DNA from: Firm-13 sp964617375
Lineage (GTDB): Bacteria > Bacillota > Clostridia > Saccharofermentanales > Saccharofermentanaceae
DNA length: 23,550 bases
Reading direction: 5' to 3'
Assembly (NCBI GenBank): GCA_964617375.1
Contig: CAZTXQ010000045.1
Span: 1-23,550 of the forward strand
Positions 1 to 7,001 of the stretch are shown here, in pieces (position 1 is the first letter of the stretch; each line of letters starts with the position of its first letter). Under the pieces are notes generated by a model, which saw only the letters and a list, made by a program, of their open reading frames with translations, made no database searches and was not told where the DNA came from. The position numbers and the translations under genes were made by a program.

Positions 1-604
1 TCAGGCGATCGAACAGAAGCGTCGAAGGTCCCGACAGCTTCGTCCGGTAGCAGTGGATCTTATCCTGATCCCCGATAAAATACCAGGGCTGCCGGTTCCT
101 GGCCGACGGTGCCAGACGAACGGCTTCTTTCCACGGGAATCTTTCATCGCCCTGCGAAATCTCCTCCACAGGTTTCCGTATGAATTCGTCAACACTCGCC
201 CGCGTAAGCTCTGCCGCCGGCTTTCCGACGGCCAGAGAGATGACATACGGGAGTCCGTTCTTTCCCGTAATCTCCTTGGGCTTGGCAAGACCCAGCCAGC
301 AGCTGCCGATTCCGTTCGCGGAGAGATAAAGGTCGAGCTGTTCTGTCATGTATCCTATATTGGTCAGGTAATTATCCTTCTCTTCTGAAAAAATGAGGAT
401 ATAGTGCGGTGCCGGGTTGGAAAAGAGGCCGCGCATCTTCGCCTGCCCGATGATCGCAAAGTCAGTCCGGATCGTGGGATCAAGAGGTATGAGTCTTGTA
501 AACGCGTGTTCAATCTTTTCTGTCCATTCGCGGTCAAAGGGTTCTCTGGTGAATTGGCGGATCGACTTTCTGCTGAACATCCTGTTGCCCTTGTTCGTAT
601 CCAT
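1..604 (-). CDS. Nitroreductase family protein (TM1586-like), 3' end outside window
   Basis: About 201 codons are visible, starting at the ATG at 604 and running off the left edge without a stop. The start has a good ribosome binding site (AGGGAGG, about 6 bases upstream). Near the N-terminus is RKSIRQF, the Arg/Ser phosphate-binding signature of nitroreductase-fold flavoproteins. The middle has YLSANGIGSCWLGLAKPK, a conserved family segment, and the visible end has APSARNRQPWYF, the 'APSa.N.QPW' signature. Having this last motif in the second half matches the 'putative TM nitroreductase' family (PF14512) rather than classical NfsB. Members bind FMN and are thought to reduce small molecules with NAD(P)H; the substrate cannot be read from sequence. 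The gene follows the DUF4173-like gene on the same strand after a 97-base gap, so it may be separately transcribed. Confidence 0.85.
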   Translation of the reverse strand, partial: MDTNKGNRMFSRKSIRQFTREPFDREWTEKIEHAFTRLIPLDPTIRTDFAIIGQAKMRGLFSNPAPHYILIFSEEKDNYLTNIGYMTEQLDLYLSANGIGSCWLGLAKPKEITGKNGLPYVISLAVGKPAAELTRASVDEFIRKPVEEISQGDERFPWKEAVRLAPSARNRQPWYFIGDQDKIHCYRTKLSGPSTLLFDRL

Positions 605-701
605 GTATAACCTCCCTGGGTTCACGATGGTCCGGTACGCTCTGAAGCGGCCGGCGGACTTTCCTATACGAAATCAAGTATACGTCTCCGCTGAATATGT
701 G

Positions 702-2210
702 TCATTCCTTATCAAGGTATTTCAGTGTGTTTTCTTCACAAAGATTTGCATTTTTCCAATTTTTTCCCGCGGCGTACCCGTTAAAGTCTCTCATCGTGTA
801 CTCCATCACGTCGAGATCCGACTCAAGGTACGGGGCTGCTTCAAGGAGTGCTCCTCTGTTTTCGAGCACATATACCTTCGCGTCACTGGAAAGGTTCTCG
901 CCTATATAGTCGATGTCGATCTGATGGATCTCTCCGGACAGGTAATGGTCTACGTTATACTGCGCGATCCGGGCATCCGGTATCGAGAAATTAAGAAGAA
1001 CAAGAGCAAGAACTCCGCCCATGAACATTACGCGGAAGATCGGGAATTTAGGTACAAATTCTTTTACGAGCAGCGCCGCAAAATAGACGGCCAGAAGTAT
1101 CATAAATGCGACGACAAAATAGCGGAGTATCGTTAAGCCGTACACTTCTATATAGAGATTCATTCTCGAAAAGGCGGACACCAGCTGCACCGATGCCAGA
1201 AGCATCAGGAGACAGGAGAGAATTCTTGTCGCGAGCCCCATGGCGCCCTTGCGGCTCGTCAATTTGATGCCGAGCAGCAGGAGTCCGACGTTAATCAAGG
1301 AGACGAAGGCCAGCTCGAAGAAACCATTTCTGGCATACTCCGCGTACGTAAGTCCGTCCGGGAGACTGCCCCTCAAACCGCCGAAAAGGTATAGGAACTG
1401 CACGGCGTCATAGAGAAGATAAAGCACGTCGACAAGGGCAAGGATTGTCACGGAGAAGACGGCAGTCGCCGCGAAATTGGGCCGGCTGGCCGAGGGCTCC
1501 GTGATTGGAATCAGGGCCATTTTGTTACGGTAGCTCCAGACGGCACTCGCGACGAAAGGCAATAGAAATACAAACACAATCGCTTTTCCGAACAGCGTGC
1601 TGAATCGGAAATTATCGAGGAGATGGGCAATCGGTTCCAGGATTTTTCCGAATACCGGGTCCGATGCAGCAAGCAGCACCGTCAGAAGAGCAAGAAGCGG
1701 GATGGCGATCAGCAGGGCAAGAAGCACCTGAAGGAGTACAGATTTGGTCTTCCTGCTCTTCTCGCCCGCCTCGGGATCGGTGTGCGCCGATTTTTTAAGC
1801 TCTCCCGCCTCGGTCCAGGGCTTTGTGATCGCCAGAAAGGGTCTTGCAAAATACGAGACAAAAAGCTCCGCGTGAAAGAGCGGCCGGTCGAACGCGATTT
1901 TATCTCCCAGCGAACCGTGTAGAAACAACACGCCGAGAAGCAGGCCGAGCACCGGGAAATTCAGAACCCGGAGTGACTGATTTGCGAAAAGAGAATACGT
2001 GAGGGCCAGTGAAGTCGTCATCACGAGAAGTATGATGTGCTCAGTGATCCGGATCTTCCCGCCCCGCGGAAAGCCGCAGGCTATGTAGTAGGCAGCCGTA
2101 AGGGTCAGGAACAGGAGCGTGATACCGACTCCGGCACCGCCCCAGAAAACAAATTCTACCAAAGCCAGAGCGCTTAAGGCTGCGGCGATCCATGCGCGAA
2201 TGTACTTCAT
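702..2210 (-). CDS. DUF4173/DUF4153-like multi-pass membrane protein
   Basis: The product is 502 aa with many hydrophobic segments: starting near residues 5-45, then roughly 75-110, 155-185, 205-225, 250-275, 300-325 and 330-405. A soluble tail of about 80 residues follows (from about DHYLSGEIHQID). This layout and the wording of the core (LYLLYDAVQFLYLFGG; LTYAEYARNGFFEL; RMNLYIEVYGLTILR) match the DUF4173/DUF4153 membrane family of Firmicutes, whose biochemical role is unknown. The ATG at 2210 lies one base after the stop of the HTH gene. Its Shine-Dalgarno GGAGG is embedded in the last codons of that gene, so the two are translationally close. It is the last gene of a three-gene operon with a DUF2975 protein and a YozG-type regulator. 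Confidence 0.85.
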   Translation of the reverse strand: MKYIRAWIAAALSALALVEFVFWGGAGVGITLLFLTLTAAYYIACGFPRGGKIRITEHIILLVMTTSLALTYSLFANQSLRVLNFPVLGLLLGVLFLHGSLGDKIAFDRPLFHAELFVSYFARPFLAITKPWTEAGELKKSAHTDPEAGEKSRKTKSVLLQVLLALLIAIPLLALLTVLLAASDPVFGKILEPIAHLLDNFRFSTLFGKAIVFVFLLPFVASAVWSYRNKMALIPITEPSASRPNFAATAVFSVTILALVDVLYLLYDAVQFLYLFGGLRGSLPDGLTYAEYARNGFFELAFVSLINVGLLLLGIKLTSRKGAMGLATRILSCLLMLLASVQLVSAFSRMNLYIEVYGLTILRYFVVAFMILLAVYFAALLVKEFVPKFPIFRVMFMGGVLALVLLNFSIPDARIAQYNVDHYLSGEIHQIDIDYIGENLSSDAKVYVLENRGALLEAAPYLESDLDVMEYTMRDFNGYAAGKNWKNANLCEENTLKYLDKE

Positions 2211-2211
2211 T

Positions 2212-2433
2212 TTATTTAACCTCCATGTTGTCGGGAACGTATTCCATGATGTCCCCGGGTTGACAGTTCAGTGCTTTGCATATGGCTTCCAAAGTGGAAA
2301 AACGAATCGCTTTGGCATGATCGTTTTTGAGGATCGAGAGATTTGCAAGTGTCAGGTCCACTTTATCCGCCAGTTCGTTTAGACTCATTTTTCGCTGAGC
2401 CATCACGACATCAAGTCGAATTATGATCGGCAT
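2212..2433 (-). CDS. YozG-type helix-turn-helix (XRE) transcriptional regulator
   Basis: A 73-aa protein that is essentially one Cro/C1-type HTH: helices around MSLNELADKVDLTLANLSIL (about residues 16-35), then the typical tail FSTLEAICKALNCQPGDIMEY. These small regulators (YozG family, HTH_26) regularly sit next to DUF2975 membrane proteins, as here. The start was placed at 2433 because AAAGG lies 9 bases upstream and because family members begin MPII.LD. Longer in-frame starts would run back through the DUF2975 coding sequence. The gap to the upstream DUF2975 gene is 13 bases and to the downstream DUF4173-like gene one base. It most likely binds DNA near its own operon; the dyad at 2967-2996 is a candidate site, by inference only. 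Confidence 0.88.
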   Translation of the reverse strand: MPIIIRLDVVMAQRKMSLNELADKVDLTLANLSILKNDHAKAIRFSTLEAICKALNCQPGDIMEYVPDNMEVK

Positions 2434-2446
2434 TTCCATCATCCTT

Positions 2447-2920
2447 TCAAATTGTGAGCTGGTGTTCTTCCCAAACGATGCTGGCCTGCCGGAACACTTC
2501 GGACAGGATAAGGGCCAATACCGCAAAGGCAAGAAACATGGCGGCGCATACGATCGTAAGTATCGTGCCGTACAATGCATTTTTGATGACGAACAGGGCC
2601 GAAAGCAGAAGGAAATCAAGGCTTAAGAGGAAAAAGTACTTCGCGTTCCTCGGATCGAAGGGGATTCCTTTTTCGAGTGTACGGAGAAAGAGATGTCCGA
2701 TGACGAGAAGAAACAGCGTGAGGGCTCCCGCGATATAGAGAAAGATGAGCATGAAGCCGTAGTCTTCGGTAAAGAGGTACCCCGTGTAGAGATAATCATA
2801 GAAAAAATGCAAGAGCGGGGGAAGAAAAATCAGTGTGGCTATATTCAGTACAATCATGATGTCGGTAAAGATGCGGACAAAAAAAGTAAGGCTCTTTTTT
2901 CCGATGATTTGCATGATCAT
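2447..2920 (-). CDS. DUF2975 domain-containing membrane protein
   Basis: The product is 157 aa with four predicted membrane segments, roughly residues 20-40, 55-78, 95-112 and 118-142. The segment LEKGIPFDPRNAKYFFLLSLDFLL is the most family-like part. DUF2975 proteins are small four-helix membrane proteins of unknown function, almost always encoded with a YozG-like HTH protein, and that pairing is present immediately downstream. The pair is often suspected to act as a membrane sensor plus regulator, but this is not demonstrated by the sequence. Two in-frame ATGs exist (2920 and 2914). AAAGG is 5 bases from the first and AGGA is 6 bases from the second, so the start is uncertain by two codons. 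This is the first gene of the operon. Confidence 0.85.
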   Translation of the reverse strand: MIMQIIGKKSLTFFVRIFTDIMIVLNIATLIFLPPLLHFFYDYLYTGYLFTEDYGFMLIFLYIAGALTLFLLVIGHLFLRTLEKGIPFDPRNAKYFFLLSLDFLLLSALFVIKNALYGTILTIVCAAMFLAFAVLALILSEVFRQASIVWEEHQLTI

Positions 2921-2966
2921 TCCTGCCTTTCCGTTTGTTATGACGCTATGATAACCCCTCAGAAAG

Positions 2967-2996
2967 CGAAATTCAATAGTATTTTATTGAATTTCG
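2967..2996. promoter_or_regulatory. 12-bp perfect inverted repeat upstream of the DUF2975 operon
   Basis: Arms CGAAATTCAATA (2967-2978) and its exact reverse complement (2985-2996) are separated by 6 bases. It lies 47 bases upstream of the DUF2975 start in AT-rich sequence within an otherwise GC-rich region. A TTGACA-like hexamer on the minus strand is at 3035-3030, but no well-spaced -10 accompanies it. There is no U-tract on either side, so an operator or processing site is more likely than a terminator. Confidence 0.5.
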
Positions 2997-3200
2997 ATAA
3001 AATGTTGTTGTTTTCGCTGATCGGGGCGGTGTCAAAACGCTATTGTAGGGCGCAGTTGTGGGGGTTGTTGCGGGCGTGAAAGGGTCATGTGCGCGACCGG
3101 GGGGCTTTCCATGGGTTCCGGCGAAGTGACCGGAGGCCTTTTCCTTGCTTCCGGCAATGCAATTTGGGGATCTCGCAACAAACTCATAGCACCACATTCT

Positions 3201-3390
3201 TGTACATATAAGATGGCGAGTTTCTGAAGTACTTATATGCAATTTTGCTCTTGGTACTCCCTCGCCGAGACCGTAAATGCATATAAATTGGCGCGTTTCT
3301 GTTGTTCTTATATGCATTTATGCTCTTGACGCCATTTTCGGGAGCCAAACATACATATAAACAGGTGTGCTTAATCTTACTTATATGTAT
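3201..3390. repeat. Degenerate tandem array of three ~75-bp hairpin units (array 1)
   Basis: Three units are phased 75 and 74 bp apart (CATATAA starts at 3205, 3280 and 3354). Each holds an inverted repeat around a 19-21 base centre: unit A 3205-3212/3232-3239 (8 bp), unit B 3275-3286/3308-3319 (12 bp, AAATGCATATAA), unit C 3351-3360/3381-3390 (10 bp, ATACATATAA). Units B and C differ by a G-to-A change in one arm that is matched by C-to-T in the other, so pairing is kept. Sequence between hairpins is much less conserved. No gene, transposase or cas gene is adjacent. Short open frames across it are not convincing proteins. Confidence 0.8.
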
Positions 3391-3423
3391 TAGAGCGCGA
3401 TGCCAAGTTGGGCGCTTTTCCGT

Positions 3424-3456
3424 AAAAAAAGAAGACCGCCCAAAAGAGCGATCTTC
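3424..3456 (-). terminator. Rho-independent terminator of the ferritin gene
   Basis: Read on the minus strand, a 9-bp stem (GAAGATCGC pairing with GCGGTCTTC, one G-U) with an 8-base loop is followed directly by seven T. It lies about 90 bases downstream of the ferritin stop and stops transcription before hairpin array 1. A second, weaker stem (3514-3541, GGGAGCC/GGCTTCC) lies between it and the gene. Confidence 0.85.
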
Positions 3457-3546
3457 CCGATGCGTATTCAATTTGGATTGGGCAACGCGTTCGGCGGACA
3501 AACCCGTTAAAGAAGGGAGCCATTTTTCGCGAACGGCTTCCAGCTC

Positions 3547-4059
3547 TCAGATGATAAGTGACGGCGGAGCATAAATTCTCGCGCCCAACTCGGCATCCAG
3601 CATATAGAGACCCTTGCTGTCCTGCCCGAAAAGCTTGAACTTCTGGATATTGTCCTCGGAGTTCTTCTCTTCCTCGCCCTGCTCCTTCACGAACCAGTCC
3701 AGGAACTGAATCGTCTTGTAATCGCGGGCGCTCGTCGCCTCGGTGTAGATATCGTAAATCGACGCCGTGATGTAACGCTCATGCTCGAGGCTCGCCAGAA
3801 GCGGCGCGTTGAAATCCGGATAGGAGGATGCTGGGGCGTCGATCGGTGCGTATTTCGGCATAATCCCGTTGTTCATGAGGAATTTGGAGAAAAGGAGCGC
3901 GTGGTCTCTCTCTTCCTGCGCCTGAATCGTGAACCAGTTGCCAAATCCGGCAAGGCCCGCGACATTATAATAATTCGCAAAATCCAGATAGAGGTATGCG
4001 GAGTAGTATTCCTTCGTAATCTGTTCGTTGATGAGACGTGAAATGGCTTCCGTTAACAT
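3547..4059 (-). CDS. ftn: Non-haem ferritin (FtnA type)
   Basis: A 170-aa four-helix-bundle iron-storage protein, the normal length for bacterial ferritin. Ferroxidase-centre ligands are all visible: E17 (KEYYSAYLYL), E50 and H53 (QEERDH), E94 (LEHERY) and Q127 (VKEQGEEE). Twenty-four copies would form a cytosolic shell that oxidises Fe(II) and stores the mineral, protecting an anaerobe from iron-driven oxidative damage. The start ATG has a strong AAAGGAG site 8 bases upstream and a consensus-like promoter further up, and the gene has its own terminator, so it is monocistronic. It is transcribed divergently from the response regulator; no iron-box was recognised in the shared region. Confidence 0.95.
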   Translation of the reverse strand: MLTEAISRLINEQITKEYYSAYLYLDFANYYNVAGLAGFGNWFTIQAQEERDHALLFSKFLMNNGIMPKYAPIDAPASSYPDFNAPLLASLEHERYITASIYDIYTEATSARDYKTIQFLDWFVKEQGEEEKNSEDNIQKFKLFGQDSKGLYMLDAELGARIYAPPSLII

Positions 4060-4140
4060 GAGTATGATCTCCTTTCGATCCTACCGAGGACCGGCTTCAA
4101 ATAATGAGCCGCCCCGAATATCTTGTGTTCCGTACTTAAA

Positions 4141-4169
4141 ATTATATGACGGATTCGCGGATTATTCAA
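4141..4169 (-). promoter_or_regulatory. Sigma-A-type promoter for ferritin
   Basis: On the minus strand, TTGAAT (4169-4164), a 17-base spacer and a perfect TATAAT (4146-4141) point at the ferritin gene. The expected transcription start is near 4134, giving a leader of about 75 bases. Confidence 0.7.
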
Positions 4170-4220
4170 ACGCAGTTAATCGCGATCGCAAGATTTCGCT
4201 ACCCTTACCATAACCCCCTG

Positions 4221-4236
4221 TATTATAATGCTCTTA
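4221..4236 (+). promoter_or_regulatory. -10 box abutting the response-regulator start (probable leaderless promoter)
   Basis: TATTATAAT at 4221-4229 contains a perfect TATAAT (4224-4229) ending 7 bases before the A of the ATG at 4236. Transcription would be expected to begin at or next to the start codon. No Shine-Dalgarno sequence precedes the ATG. No good -35 hexamer is present 16-18 bases upstream, which would fit activator-dependent transcription. Confidence 0.6.
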
Positions 4237-4925
4237 TGAAAAAAATCTTGCTGGTGGAAGACGATAAATCCATTCTTCTGGGGCTCTCCTATTCCCTCGA
4301 GACCGAAGGGTACAAAGTAGAGTCGTGTTCTACCGTGCAAAAAGCCCGGGAGCTCCTGCTCACGGAAGCGTATGATCTTCTTCTCCTGGATCTGACCCTG
4401 CCGGACGGCAGCGGATACGACGTTTGCCGGATCGCCCGCGCGGAAACCGCAACCCCCGTAATCTTCCTTACGGCCTGCGACGACGAAGTCAACGTTGTGA
4501 TGGGCCTCGATATGGGCGCCGACGATTACATCACCAAGCCTTTCCGTCTGCGCGAGCTCCTGTCGCGCATAAAGACCGTAATAAGAAGAAACGAACGAAG
4601 CGCGGAAACGGGCGCCGTGATTCAGCTCGGAAATCTTGCGATCAACACTTCTTCCGGCAAAATCACCCGCGGGGATACCGATGTTCAGCTCACGGCTCTC
4701 GAATACCGACTTCTCCTGACACTCGTCAATCACGAAGGTCAGATTCTGACGCGCAACCAGCTCCTGGAGGGAATATGGGATGTCGGAGGCGATTTCGTCA
4801 ATGACAACACACTGACCGTCTATATCAAGCGCCTGCGCGAAAAAATAGAAGACGATCCGGCGCACCCGGAAATCATCCTCACCGTACGCGGCCTCGGCTA
4901 TCGTATCGGAACGAAAAGGAGGTAG
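4236..4925 (+). CDS. OmpR/PhoB-family response regulator
   Basis: 229 aa, full length for the family. The receiver domain (about 1-118) has the acidic pocket E8/D9/D10, phospho-acceptor D52 (LLLLDLTLPDGSG), T79 and K101 (YITKPF). A winged-helix DNA-binding domain (about 128-227) follows, with TALEYRLLLTLVNHEGQILTR and the recognition segment NDNTLTVYIKRLREKIE, ending VRGLGYR. The start was set at 4236 because MKKILLVEDD is the canonical family N-terminus; the upstream in-frame extension is unlike a receiver domain. Phosphorylated by the kinase encoded next door (3-base gap), it probably controls the FtsX-type ABC exporter downstream, where three GTCA repeats lie in phase ahead of the promoter. 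Confidence 0.95.
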   Translation: MKKILLVEDDKSILLGLSYSLETEGYKVESCSTVQKARELLLTEAYDLLLLDLTLPDGSGYDVCRIARAETATPVIFLTACDDEVNVVMGLDMGADDYITKPFRLRELLSRIKTVIRRNERSAETGAVIQLGNLAINTSSGKITRGDTDVQLTALEYRLLLTLVNHEGQILTRNQLLEGIWDVGGDFVNDNTLTVYIKRLREKIEDDPAHPEIILTVRGLGYRIGTKRR

Positions 4926-4928
4926 AAT

Positions 4929-5924
4929 GTGCGCTGGTTTCGAAACAGAGAATTCCGGACAGCCTTCCTGACCGTCGCCTTAATCGGTCTTGTGTGCACT
5001 GTTCTGTGTGCCTTTTTCTCGTGGGAATCCTCGTTGATTGTCGCCGTTTGTACGGTGATTCTCCTTGCGGCCGAGTATCTTTTCGCGCGGCGCCGTTATA
5101 CAAAGATCGCCGAATTATCCGAATACCTGAAAAGAGTCAACAGCGGGCGCTATGATCTCGAGGTACAGAATCACGACGAAGGAGAGCTCTCGATTCTGAA
5201 AAGCGAGATTTATAAGGCTACCGTCACGTTGTGCGTCCAGACCGAGACCTTGAAGAGCGAGAAGGCCGGACTTGCGGACTCGCTCTCCGACATCTCTCAT
5301 CAGCTCAAAACGCCGCTTACCTCTATGGCGGTGATGACGGACCTCCTTTGCGACCCCGCGCTTCCCGATGTGAAGCGGAAGGAATTCACCGGGATGATCC
5401 GAATTCAGCTGGAACGGATTGAATGGCTGGTCACGTCCCTCCTTAAGCTCTCGCGATTTGACGCGGGTACGATCTCCTTCAACAAGGTATCGATCCCCGT
5501 AGAGGATCTCCTCCGGAAAGCACTCGCGCCGCTTCTGATTCCGATCGAATTAAGAAAACAGACGCTTACCGTCGACTCGGCCGGAATTTCACTTCTTTGC
5601 GACATCAACTGGACCGCCGAAGCTTTCCTCAACATCGTTAAAAACTGTGTGGAGCACACGCCGGTCGGCGGAGAAATCCGGATCCGCTGTTTCCAGAACG
5701 CGCTCTATACACAGATTCTGATCTCCGACAACGGAAGCGGGATCGTCCCCGAGGATCTCCCGCACATTTTCGAGCGCTTTTACCGCGGCAAAAACGCCGG
5801 CGAGGACAGCGTCGGTATTGGGCTTGCGATGGCAAAGAGCATGATCACTTCGCAGGGCGGCAGCATCGGTGTCGAAAGTAAGCCCGGCGAAGGCACCGTC
5901 TTCACAATTCGCTTCTTCGGGTAA
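4929..5924 (+). CDS. Sensor histidine kinase, intramembrane-sensing architecture
   Basis: 331 aa starting with GTG, 6 bases after AAGGAGG and 3 bases after the regulator's stop. Two membrane helices (about 10-30 and 34-54) are joined by only four or five residues, so there is almost no extracellular part. This resembles BceS/LiaS-type kinases that take their signal from a partner transporter or within the membrane. A linker (about 55-115) leads to the HisKA domain with phospho-acceptor H124 in DISHQLKTPLTSM. The HATPase has the N-box N239 (NIVKNCVEHT), G1 DNGSG (268-272), F-box FERFYRG (281-287) and G2 VGIGLAM (295-301). The predicted partner transporter is the ABC exporter downstream, past the repeat block. 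Confidence 0.93.
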   Translation: MRWFRNREFRTAFLTVALIGLVCTVLCAFFSWESSLIVAVCTVILLAAEYLFARRRYTKIAELSEYLKRVNSGRYDLEVQNHDEGELSILKSEIYKATVTLCVQTETLKSEKAGLADSLSDISHQLKTPLTSMAVMTDLLCDPALPDVKRKEFTGMIRIQLERIEWLVTSLLKLSRFDAGTISFNKVSIPVEDLLRKALAPLLIPIELRKQTLTVDSAGISLLCDINWTAEAFLNIVKNCVEHTPVGGEIRIRCFQNALYTQILISDNGSGIVPEDLPHIFERFYRGKNAGEDSVGIGLAMAKSMITSQGGSIGVESKPGEGTVFTIRFFG

Positions 5925-5927
5925 CGG

Positions 5928-6227
5928 ACGGGTTCCTATAGTAAGTGACGAAACCGTCCGACGGTTTCCTTTGGAAAGTGGCNNNNNNNNNNNNNNNNNN
6001 NNNNNNNNNNNNNNNNNNNNNNNNNNNNNNNNNNNNNNNNNNNNNNNNNNNNNNNNNNNNNNNNNNNNNNNNNNNNNNNNNNTTGGGGAAGGAACGGATA
6101 CCTTAAAGGATACGGGTTCCTATAGTAAGTGACGAAACCGTCCGACGGTTTCCTTTGGAAAGTGGCAGATTCTTGGGGAAGGAACGGATACCTTAAAGGA
6201 TACGGGTTCCTATAGTAAGTGACGAAA
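5928..6227. repeat. 90-bp tandem repeat block interrupted by an assembly gap
   Basis: GGGTTCCTATAG recurs at 5930, 6114 and 6204; the last interval is exactly 90 bp. Sequence before the gap ends at unit offset 53 and resumes after it at offset 60, so the missing DNA should be 6 bp plus a whole number of 90-bp units. Each full unit contains GAAACCGTC/GACGGTTTC, a 9-bp inverted repeat around one base. The block starts four bases after the kinase stop codon and ends just before the promoter of the ABC operon. The final copy diverges within GACGAAAACGTC. Confidence 0.85.
5983..6082. other. Assembly gap (100 N)
   Basis: A run of exactly 100 N, the usual scaffolding placeholder, lies inside the 90-bp tandem repeat. 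The true length is unknown; repeat phase predicts 6 + 90n bases. Confidence 0.97.
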
Positions 6228-6283
6228 ACGTCATCATCCCTGTCACCGACCCGTCACAATGTATCCGTAGACTGGAATAAAAT
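6220..6283 (+). promoter_or_regulatory. Candidate regulated promoter of the FtsX-type ABC operon
   Basis: GTCA cores occur on the same strand at 6230, 6242 and 6253, 12 and 11 bp apart, thus on one face of the helix. The first is also half of TGACG-aaaa-CGTCA (6220-6233). The last (GTCACA, 6253-6258) sits where a -35 would lie, 19 bases before TAAAAT (6278-6283). In-phase direct repeats at 11-bp spacing are typical for OmpR-family regulators. Binding by the regulator encoded at 4236-4925 is inferred. Confidence 0.5.
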
Positions 6284-6317
6284 ACGATGAATCCGATTTA
6301 TTAATGGGGGGCAGAAC

Positions 6318-7001
6318 GTGGATATTTTACATGTTCAAAATATCAGCAAAATTTACGGCACAGGCGACGCAAAGGTCACGGCTCTGGACGATGTTTCTTT
6401 TTCCGTGAAAAAGGGCGAGTTTGTGGCGATCATCGGGCCATCGGGTTCGGGTAAATCCACGCTTCTCCATATCCTCGGCGGCGTCGACCGCCCGACATCG
6501 GGCAAGGTCCTGATTGAAGGAACCGATATTTATGCGTTAAAAGAGACGCCGCTCGCTATTTTCCGGCGCCGTCAGATCGGTCTTATTTACCAGTTCAACA
6601 ATCTGATTCCCGTCCTGAATGTCGAGGAAAATATCACTTTGCCTCTTCTTCTGGACGAACGGGCGACCGATCCGGGTCAGCTTAAAGAGCTCCTCGACGT
6701 TCTCTCGATGAACGATCGCGCGAAGCACCTTCCCAACCAGCTTTCCGGCGGTCAGCAGCAGCGCGTATCCATCGGACGCGCTCTGATCGCCAATCCGGCG
6801 ATCGTACTCGCGGACGAACCGACGGGAAATCTAGACAGCAAGAATAGCGCCGATGTCATGGAACTCCTCAAATTGTCCAACAGGCGCTATAACCAGACCT
6901 TGATTCTGATAACACACGATCCGAATATCGCCCTTCAGGCGGACCGGATCATCAGCATCGCAGACGGACGGATCGCAAAAGACGAGGTGATCCGCCGATG
7001 A
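6318..7001 (+). CDS. ABC transporter ATP-binding protein (MacB/LolD/BceA class)
   Basis: 227 aa, GTG start preceded by a G-rich ribosome binding site (GGGGGG, about 6 bases away). All ATPase motifs are intact: Walker A GPSGSGKST (about 41-49), Q-loop IGLIYQFNNL, signature LSGGQQQR, Walker B IVLADEPTGNLD and H-loop ITHD. The wording ADEPTGNLDS and the lack of extra domains place it with ATPases that serve FtsX-type permeases, which use ATP for conformational work on extracellular substrates such as antimicrobial peptides or lipoproteins. Its stop overlaps the permease start (ATGA at 6998-7001), so the two are translationally coupled. Confidence 0.95.
   Translation: MDILHVQNISKIYGTGDAKVTALDDVSFSVKKGEFVAIIGPSGSGKSTLLHILGGVDRPTSGKVLIEGTDIYALKETPLAIFRRRQIGLIYQFNNLIPVLNVEENITLPLLLDERATDPGQLKELLDVLSMNDRAKHLPNQLSGGQQQRVSIGRALIANPAIVLADEPTGNLDSKNSADVMELLKLSNRRYNQTLILITHDPNIALQADRIISIADGRIAKDEVIRR

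Noticed and set aside
417..1136. 239-aa open frame on the plus strand
   Set aside because: It overlaps the nitroreductase and DUF4173-like genes on the other strand, has no ribosome binding site and looks like a shadow of them.
3201..3390. Insertion sequence or REP element
   Set aside because: No transposase or RAYT gene, no terminal repeats and no target duplication were seen around the array.
3184..3501. 105-aa minus-strand frame across hairpin array 1
   Set aside because: It follows the repeat units rather than a protein fold, crosses the ferritin terminator and has no clear start signal.
3514..3541. Second ferritin terminator (GGGAGCC/GGCTTCC stem)
   Set aside because: The stem is plausible but its T-tract is poor; the hairpin at 3424-3456 is much stronger.
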